64,000 nucleotides of DNA from Halichoerus grypus. Its lineage: Eukaryota; Chordata; Mammalia; Carnivora; Phocidae. A program made the position numbers and the translations under genes. Positions 56,880 through 64,000 of this stretch are shown here, piece by piece. The notes under the pieces were generated by a model. It ran no database searches. It was given only the letters and a program-made list of their open reading frames with translations, and was not told the origin of the DNA. The stretch lies in contig NC_135719.1 in assembly GCF_964656455.1 (NCBI RefSeq), forward strand, positions 3,327,163 through 3,391,162, in the 5' to 3' direction. Within the stretch, counting starts at the first letter, position 1. Each line of letters starts with the position of its first letter.

Positions 56880-57450
56880 CAGGATTTATCCTTAATTCAT
56901 TTATTTATTTATAAAATAAAATTTGCTAAATTTCCAACATATGTCAGGAGTAACATTGAACATAAGGAGATGAAAGACACAATCTATGCCACCTAAATTT
57001 GATCTCAGTTGTGGAAACAGAAAAATAAAAGAACACAGTGAAATAAACACTCTTATAAAAATATTCACAAGATCCCATGGAAACATGGAAGAGTTGCACA
57101 TAACCTAGTAAAGGGTAAGAATTGCCAAGAAATGCTTAAAGGAAGAAATGAGGATTCAGAAGAGTTTTAAAGGCCAACTATGTGTCACCCAGAAAAAGGG
57201 GGAAAGGAAGCTGTAGTCAGAAGGAAGAGTTGATAGTGACCAAAAAATGCAAATTGATAGTGAGCACACATTCAATTACCCATTCAATTAACACTGTTTG
57301 GGTGCAAATCACACGTTAGATACTATGTTAGACCTTGGAGTGGTGAAATCTTTGACCTTTCCCTAAAAGGACTCCTATTTTGCCAACAATTTTAAAAAGC
57401 ACAAAAGAGGAACATCAAAGTTATACCAAGGTGTCAAGATAGGTTTCCTA
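56880..57450 (-). mobile_element. L2-like 3' fragments, antisense
   Basis: TTAATTCATTTATTTATTTATAAAAT...GGAGATGAAAGACACAATC and, at 57270-57370, TACCCATTCAATTAACACTGTTTGGGTGC...TAGACCTTGGAG. Both look like antisense L2 ends and may be two copies. Confidence 0.5.
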
Positions 57451-57657
57451 AATGAGGGTGACCCTGCAATCAGTAAGAATTAGCCAGGTTTCATACTAAG
57501 AAAAAAAAAAAAAGACCCAAAAGCATGCAAGATACAATGCAGATGATTAAGACAATAGATACAGAAAAGGGTCAGGTTTAATGGGAAGGAAAAAATATAA
57601 GGTAAGAAATATGCAATAGGATCATTTTAAAACTTCATTAGAAGTCAATAAATTGAC

Positions 57658-57703
<46 letters not shown>
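57658..57703. repeat. (CT)n(AC)n compound microsatellite
   Basis: CT run directly followed by an AC run. Confidence 0.95.
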
Positions 57704-57952
57704 AATTCAAGTGGCAAAGATCTTTAAAAATCACCCCCAAATATACAGAAAAAGACAAAAGAGATGAAAGTGATTGGAGAGAACACAATAGAACTGGAAG
57801 GCAGACAGAAGTAACTGATGTTCATGAGGGCCAGAACAAAGGGGCAAGGACCAACAGTGAATGACACAAGAGAAGAAAAATTTCCTACAATAAATAAGAA
57901 CCTAAATCTGCACAACAAAATATAGCTACTATGTGTCAGGGAGAAATAATTT

Positions 57953-58143
57953 TTTTTTAAAGATTTTATTTATTTGACAGAGAGAGACACAGCAAGAGGG
58001 GGAACACAAGCAGGGGGAGTGGGAGAGGGAGAAGCAGGCTTCCCACGGAGCAGGGAGCCCGATGCGGGGCTCGATCCCAGCACCCTGGGATCATGACCCG
58101 AGCCAAAGGCAGACGCTTAACGACTGAGCCACCCAGGCGCCCC
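57953..58143 (-). mobile_element. Can-SINE
   Basis: Antisense copy: AAAGATTTTATTTATTTGACAG, GA-rich linker complement, GGCTCGATCCCAGC, ending GCCACCCAGGCGCCC. Target duplication AGAAATAATTTTTT / AGAAATAAATTTTTT. Confidence 0.95.
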
Positions 58144-58486
58144 AGAAATAAATTTTTTAAAAGACTGAGAGCTAGACACAACCTTATAAAATTCTTGACT
58201 TGATGAAAAAAATTAAGTCTTCTGTAGGCTGCCAGACCGAACAAATAGGTTATCTACAAATGAACAAAAAACCTCACACTGGCCTGAGCACTCTGTGAGC
58301 AGCCACAGTATGATGGAAAAAGAACCTCTGGTCTTGAGGAGGAAAATTTCTGTCTCAGGAATTTTATACCTAAATAAGCCACTCACTGTTTATGTGTGAA
58401 GGCAAGAGGAAGACATTTTCAGATATATAAGGATTCATAAAGTATAAGACCCACAGTTTTTTCCTGAAATTAAAAAGGCTATAAAG

Positions 58487-58675
58487 CCCTACTGCTTGAA
58501 GTGTGGTCTATGGACAAGCAGCATTGACATCACCTGGGAATTTGTTAGAAATGAAAGCTCTTGGGCCCCACTCCAGACCTACTGATTCAAAGTTTATATT
58601 TTAACAAGATCCCTAGGTGATTCATAGGCACATTAAAATTCCAGAAGCACAGCTCAAACCATATCCCTGCCAACG
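58487..58675. mobile_element. MER5A hAT element
   Basis: ACTGCTTGAAGTGTGGTC start, TTGACATCACCTGGGAATTTGTTAG, GGGCCCCACTCCAGACC, CTACTGATTCAAAG, AACAAGATCCCTAGGTGATTC, then a decayed end. This is the standard MER5A layout. Confidence 0.85.
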
Positions 58676-58960
58676 AAGTGATGATTCGAAATGAAGAACT
58701 AAGAAGACTGATAATGAGCGCTGAAATCATGTATGCACGCATACACAATGAAGTTTCAACAAAGGTCTGAAACAGGATTACGAAAGAAAAGATACAAAGG
58801 AAAATGTGAGTATAAAATCTCAAACAATAATAACAAAACCCAAGAAGTAGAAATGAAGAGGAAAAGCATAAAATAGTCATCATCTTGCATTGGAGCATTC
58901 AGAAGAAACTATTTTATTATTGGCACTCTCATTGAGAGTTATAAAGTAATTATTAAAATA

Positions 58961-59835
58961 TGGCTCTCAAACATCTTCAATTTAATCATCAGTTAAAAAA
59001 AAAAAAAAACCCAGATCATATATATAATTTCCAAATTACCAGAGGTAAAATTTCAGAGAAAAACATAAAAGAAAAAAAAAAGATTTTAAATAGAAATAGT
59101 AATCTGAGCACATATATTGAACTCCTTCCCCCATACAAACACATACTGAAATGATCAACCAGGTACATTAATAAGTGGACCTCTCTATATCATACCTGGA
59201 AATCCAAAGAGGCTAGACACAAGCCAGGAACTTTGAGATATAGTGTAAGCAAGTCTGAATTAAAGGGAGTGTATAAATATACTACTCACTGTACACACAA
59301 GGGAAGCCTGCCTTTGAAGTAAGCGAAAGAGATCAGTAGGAGAACCTACGAATACCCAGTCAATTAAAATGGACAATGGAGCCACAATTCCCAGCAATTA
59401 ATAGCATGGGGGTGGTTAGCCTAAGACAAAAATGTAAAGGCATATAAGATCCCACTGCATGTGGGTCCATGTGAAATCTCAGTGCCTACATGGGCTACGG
59501 TACTCTGGAAGGGTTACATACAGGATAGGTACTGCAGAAACTATCTCCAAATTAGGAAAGCCACAATCATAGAAAAGAAATTCGTTTAGCAGAAAGGCAA
59601 ATTCCTTCCCATGAATGCCTTCAATTGTGCTTCCTGTTGACCTCCCAGCATGGAGATACTGACTCAAAGCCGCAGTAGACCCGAGCAGTGATTCTCACCC
59701 AGGCAGAGGGCATTTTTCCCATGGAGATCCAGAACTGAATTAACAAGGGACTTGATCAAATACTGACTCTAATCCAGACCCCTGGTATTTGGAGTATAAG
59801 GACTTGGAGATACACACACACACGTACACATAGAC
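58961..59835. other. Intronic sequence, no gene
   Basis: A-rich stretches may be L1/HAL1 decay. 59690-59810 has weak hAT-like text (GTGATTCTCACCCAGGCAGAGG). No exon or RNA gene visible. Confidence 0.35.
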
Positions 59836-60030
59836 TTTTTTTTAAAGGTTTATTTATTTATTAGAGAGAAAGAGAGAGCAGGGGGAGAGAGAGAGGGAGA
59901 GAGCGTCTTAAGCAGACTCCATGCTGAGTGCAAAGCCCAACATGGAGCTCGATCTCACGACCCTGAGATCATGACTTGAGCCGAAACCAAGGGTCAGACG
60001 CTTAACCAACCACGCCACCCAAGCACCCCA
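59836..60030 (-). mobile_element. Older Can-SINE, antisense
   Basis: AAAGGTTTATTTATTTATTAGAG, a GA-rich linker complement, GAGCTCGATCTCACGACCCTGAG, ending GCCACCCAAGCACCCC. It is more diverged than the other copies. The sequence CATGACTTGAGCCGAAACCAAGGG indicates an older subtype. Confidence 0.9.
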
Positions 60031-60169
60031 CATATATACATATTTTTAAAAAGTAGCTCTTATTGCTAAAATGGAAGCTTTGACCATCAACTATTTGCAG
60101 CCAAGTCTTTCCTAATATATGTATTTTGGGCAATAAACTTCCTGGTAAGGATGGATTAAGGTACATCTT

Positions 60170-62010
60170 CCAAGTTTTGATATAGATGATCCCTCTTTAT
60201 TTCTGATAATGCTTCTTTCCTTTGTTTCTACTCTGACACCAGTATAGCTTCCCCAATTTCCTTTTAATTAGTGTCACATGTTATAGCTTCTTCCTACGCT
60301 TTTATTTTCAGGTGTTCTTACACGTAACATTTGCCTCTAGTAAATAGCGTGTGATTTTTGTTTTATCCTCTAACAAATGTTATCTTTTAACTGGACTACA
60401 TAGTCCATAAACATCTAACGTAACAACCGATATATCTGGGGGTTCAAATCTACCATCTTACCATTTCTTTTCTATTTTCACAGTCACTCTACTTCCATTT
60501 CCTCTCCTTGAGTTTTCTCTTTCGTGAGTTATTAGGAATCAATTAGGTATTTTATCATTATTCTACTTCTCTCTATGATAGTTCGTTGTTAGCTATATAA
60601 TTTTCTACTATGCTTTTAATGATAACCCTAAAAATGACACCTATCCTTGACTTTGAAAAGTCAAATGTAAGTTAGTTACTTTTATGATTTTCTGGGCAAT
60701 TCAAAAACCTTAGATCATTTTAATTCCACTTGCCCCCTTCCCAAATTTCATGTCATGGTTTCCTTCTCTTTTTAATTCTACATATACTTAAATCCCACAA
60801 AACTTACTATTATTGCTTTAAGTGGTTAATAGTCATTTACATTTCTGTTCTCAATTGCTCTTCATTTCCTCCTGCATTTCCATTCTCCATATGGGAACAT
60901 CTTCCTTCTACCTGAAGAAATCCCATTAGCACTTCTTTTAACACAATTCTGAAGTTTTGGTTTGTCTGAAAACATCTTTATTTCATCTTCACATATGAAG
61001 GCTATTTTTCCTAGGTAGAGAATTCTATTGTATTAGTTATTTTCATTCAAGATGTTAAACAGGTTGTTTCATTATCTTCTAATGAGAATTTATCAGTCAA
61101 TCTTATTTTTGCTCCTTTGAAGATATATTTTCTCTCCAGCTTCTTTTAAGATTTTGCTATTATGTGTTTATGTATATTTATTCTGTTTGGGGTTTGCTGA
61201 GCTTCTTGAATTTGTGGCTTAACATCTCCACAGCAGTAACTTGTAGAAGTTTTGGAAAATTCTTGGCTACTATCTCTTCAAACAGTGCTTCTACTCTATT
61301 CCCTGTCTCTTTTCCCGTTAGGACTCCAATTGCACATGCTTTAGACTTTTTCACCTTATACCACATATCCTTTATTCTACTTCCTGTGTTTTTTTCCTTC
61401 TATAATTTAGCCAGGATAGTTCTACAAACCTATACTCTCTTCTGCTATTTCTAATCTACTGTTAACAGCATCTATTTAGTTCTTAATTTTAGTTATCATA
61501 GGCTTCTGTTCTCAAATTTCCATTTGATTCTATTTTATGGATTCCAGTTCTCTGGTAAAATCCTGTATTTTGTCATCTATTCTTATAAACATATTTATTA
61601 CAGAGTTTTTGTTTTGTTGTTGTTGTTTTTCACACATAGATCTAACAGCTCCAGTACCTGTTTCTATTGTCTGTTTTTCCTCTTGATCCTGTCTCATGGT
61701 AAGACTGGTAATGTTTTATTAAATTATGAGTTTGATCTATGAAAATCTGTATAATCTCTGGTTGATGTCATCTTCCATCAGGGTATTTTAGGCTTTTCTT
61801 TTTTAAAGCTTCTTGGAGGCAGTTGGAATAGCAACACATTTTATCACTCAAACTAGGGTTGAGCTCATTCAAAACTGGGTTTCAGTCTTAATAGCATCTA
61901 GTCTATTTAGGACTGTTTTTTTTTTTCCTTTCTCCTAGGGTATAGTCCTTCAGGAATACCAATGTATCACCTGAGGTGTCTACCAGGGCTTTGAACCCCA
62001 ATTTTTATGT
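60170..62010 (-). mobile_element. Old L1 (L1M) 5' region, antisense
   Basis: Antisense 5'-region text in order: AACACAATTCTGAAGTTTTGG and TTTGTCTGAAAACATC, then TTCTGTTTGGGGTTTGCTGAGCTTCTTG, TTCTTGGCTACTATCTCTTCAAAC, GACTCCAATTGCACATGC, TTCAAATTTCCATTTGATTC, TTATTACAGAGTTTTTG. It matches the 5' regions of ancient L1M elements rather than ORF2. No open frame. Confidence 0.7.
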
Positions 62011-62559
62011 TCCAGGACCATGAGACTGTCAATAAATCTGCTTAGCTTCTCAACCTCTTTGTAACTGCTTTCTCCTTGGCTTCTCTGCCTTTCACTGCAG
62101 AGAATCCGTGAATGCCTGGATGAAAAGCATAGCTCAGGTAAAATCACTTTTCTGCATATTGCTTCCTTCAGGGATCTTAGAATCTCAAGTTCTGAGTCCA
62201 TGACTATGTTTACTTCTCAATTTCTGGTTCCTAGTTGCCCATCACTGAGCTGTTAATATCTTCAATCATTTTTATTAATCCAAAGAGAAGTGAGACAAAT
62301 AAGAGCAAAAGAGTGGATTTTCATAAAGCTAAATGAATTCAATTTAAAGACAGGTTTTTAAATCTAAGAGTACATCCTACCTTTAGATGTTGAAATGACA
62401 AGATTCTGATTCTAATTCTTTTTTGAAAAGTCTGTGATGGTAGACCACAGTTGAATTTTGTTTGTTCATTTTTATTTTTGTCCTTATTTGACTAAATAAA
62501 AAATTGACAGCCTGTATTAATTCCAAATAGGCCTTTTTTTTTTTAATTTTACTAGTGTG

Positions 62560-62835
62560 TGAAATTCAAAAGTCTGAGAACCAGATTCTTTACCCTGGCC
62601 CACAAATCTATCTTCTTCTTCAATATTGGCCCATTCTGCTGTCTCCCTTGTCTGGGGTTCTCCTGGCATAAAAGCCTCTTTTCATTTCCTGCCCTAGCAC
62701 CTTTATATATGCTGCTCCCACTCTCTGAATTTTTTGTTCCATAACTCTCCCCTATAAGAACTATGAGGGCAGACTCTGTATTAATTTAATTCACAACGGT
62801 TACTCTTCCTTGCATATATTAAGGCATCAAAAGGG
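62560..62835 (+). mobile_element. L2 LINE 3' fragment
   Basis: Sense L2 text: CTTTTCATTTCCTGCCCTAGCACC, ATGCTGCTCCCACTCTCTG, TAAGAACTATGAGGGCAGACTCTG. It ends close to the L2 terminus. Confidence 0.6.
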
Positions 62836-62839
62836 TCTG

Positions 62840-62958
62840 GTGAGAAGATATTTGCAAATGACATATCAGATAAAGGGTTAGCATCCAAAATATATAAAGA
62901 ACTTATACAACTCAACACCAAAAACCTCCCCAAATAATCCAAATAAAAGTGGACAGAA
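62840..62958 (+). mobile_element. L1 ORF2 fragment next to a young L1 5' end
   Basis: Sense ORF2 text GAGAAGATATTTGCAAATGAC, GATAAAGGGTTAGCATCC, AAAGAACTTATACAACTCAACACC, AAATAAAAGTGGACAGAAG. It stops exactly where the young L1 5'UTR begins, so the young element appears to have inserted into it. Confidence 0.8.
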
Positions 62959-62959
62959 G

Positions 62960-64000
62960 GGGGGGCGGAGCAAGATGGCAGAGGAGTAGGAGACCTGGAT
63001 TTCCTCTGGTCTCAGGAATTCAGTTGATAGGGATCAAACCATTCTGAACACTACAAACGCAACAGGAGATCGAAGAAAAGAATAGCAACAACTCTCTGAA
63101 CAGAAAAGCGACCACTTTCTGGAAGGTAGGACGTGCGGAGAAGGGAATCCGAGGCAATATTTGGGAGGATAGACGGCGGGGGAGGGCACCTCCGTCAGCC
63201 GCTTCTGGCAAGTGATAGAGCCGCAGAGCACAAAATCAGAACTTTTAGAAGCAGGCTCCGTTGAGGGACGTCGCTCCAGTGGCTAAGCAGGGGGTGGAAC
63301 CCTCGTAGGACAGTGTGGTCTCAGGACCCTCGGGGTCACAGAAAGACCGGGGGTGCCTGAGTGCGGCAGAGCTCCCAGGTATTGGAGCAGGGAAGCCGGC
63401 TGCAGAGACGGAGCCGAGGCGCGGGCTCTCAGCTCGGGGTTGCCATAAACTGTGATCCAGGGCACAGTCGGGCCACTCCTCCTCCAGCAGGGACCCAACA
63501 AGCGGGAGATCCAGGGAGACTCACCTTCTTCCCCCAGGAGGAGAGGTGCGGGAGCTCACCGCAGGGATCTGCGGGGTTTGGAGACTCCACATGGGGTCGG
63601 GTGCCAGAGATAGAAACGCGCGGTCACAGGCCGGGTGAGCACGGAGTGTGGCCGGAGACCGAGGAGATGGGAGTGACTGACTGCTTTTCTCTGGGGGCGC
63701 ACTGAGGAGCGGGGCCCCGAGTTCTCGGCTCCTCCGGGGTGGAGATTGGGAGGCTGCCATTTTCACTCTTCTCCTCGGAAGCTGTAAGGAAAGCTTGCAG
63801 GGAACAAAAGCTCCTGAGAGCAAACCCGAGCAGATTACTTAGCCTGGACCGGCAAGGGTGGGGCAATTCCGCCTCTGGCAAAGACATTTGGGAACCAGAG
63901 CAACGGGCCCCGCCCCCCGAAGATCAGCAAGAACAGCCAGCCAAGACCAAGTTTACCGATCAATGAGAACGGCAGAACTCCAGTGCTAGGGGAATACTGC
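62960..64000 (+). mobile_element. Young L1 5'UTR (internal promoter), element continues past window
   Basis: CpG-rich and GC-rich, unlike its AT-rich surroundings. It begins GGGGGGCGGAGCAAGATGGCAG, a carnivore L1 start with a YY1-type CAAGATGG motif at 62971-62978. In L1 this motif positions transcription. The whole kilobase reads as 5'UTR (GGAAGGTAGGACGTGCGG, GGCTCCGTTGAGGGACGTCGC, CCAGAGCAACGGGCCCCGCC) and ORF1 has not begun at the window end. Frames of up to 114 codons here are not known L1 proteins. An intact 5' end means the copy is at least potentially full length. Its coding state cannot be judged. Confidence 0.9.

Larger units (their letters stand above)
57840..58960 (+). mobile_element. 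HAL1/L1M fragment with nested Can-SINE and MER5A
   Basis: Sense HAL1-type text: GATGGAAAAAGAACCTCTGG, CAGGAATTTTATACCTAAATAAG, GGAAGACATTTTCAGATATATAAGG. It is interrupted by an antisense Can-SINE at 57953-58143 and a MER5A-like element at 58487-58675. Confidence 0.55.
30992..64000 (-). other. ADAMTSL3: ADAMTSL3 upstream intron (partial)
   Basis: The exon at 30755-30991 has a splice acceptor, so DNA at higher coordinates is the intron before it. I found no exon with the first TSP1 signature (WxxWSxCSRTCGG) in this stretch, so the intron appears to exceed 33 kb. A very short or diverged exon could have been missed by eye. Confidence 0.75.

Noticed and set aside
63361..63966. Open frames of 75-114 codons on both strands near the window end
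   Set aside because: They lie in the GC-rich, stop-poor 5'UTR of an L1 and match neither L1 ORF1 nor any protein I recognise.

Overview
This is mammalian nuclear DNA with no bacterial, phage or plasmid content. There are no operons, and most open reading frames over 60 codons are chance or repeat-derived. The lineage is carnivoran: about nineteen tRNA-Lys-type Can-SINEs are visible, with box A/B promoter, CT-rich linker, AAATAAA-rich tail and target-site duplications. Their subtype lacks the distinctive dog and cat linkers as I know them, which suggests an arctoid (seal, bear, mustelid or raccoon relative). The L1 3' ends and one L1 5'UTR are also carnivoran in type. Older MIR, L2, HAL1, L1M, Tigger, hAT and LTR relics form the background.

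The only host gene I can support is ADAMTSL3 (ADAMTS-like 3, a secreted matrix glycoprotein) on the minus strand. Two consecutive coding exons are seen. One at 30755-30991 encodes the end of the first TSP1 repeat and the cysteine-rich module. One at 18961-19087 encodes the end of that module and the entry to the spacer. Both have canonical splice sites, and the shared junction is phase 0. Everything else is intronic: more than 33 kb of the preceding intron (30992-64000), an 11667-bp intron (19088-30754), and at least 18.9 kb of the following intron (1-18960).

Layout. 1-6.5 kb: L1M relics, a Tigger1-derived element at 2283-2763 and an L1 3' end. 7-16 kb: MIR, L2, a probable solo LTR and several Can-SINEs. 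16.3-18.8 kb: a deep nest in which a Can-SINE lies in a poly(A)-tailed retrocopy, inside a hAT element, inside an old L1. 19.66-20.4 kb: an L1 3' fragment with a 17-bp target duplication. 20-30 kb: MIR, L2, a split L1M and Can-SINEs. 31-46 kb: intron with MIR, L2, a three-SINE cluster at 41.5-42.1 kb, a 380-bp polypurine tract at 40.26-40.65 kb, and a 2-kb repeat-poor block at 44.3-46.3 kb. 46.3-62.3 kb: almost continuous L1/HAL1, including a twin-primed (5'-inverted) L1 at 49.35-50.53 kb that carries a 46-bp segment identical to DNA 2.1 kb away. 62.96-64 kb: the CpG-rich 5'UTR of a young L1 that continues past the window edge.

I did not find an undescribed protein system. The points of real interest are structural: insertion nesting, a retrocopy of an unidentified transcript, twin priming, a local templated insertion, a possibly full-length L1 promoter in the gene's intron, and one substitution at a conserved residue of ADAMTSL3.
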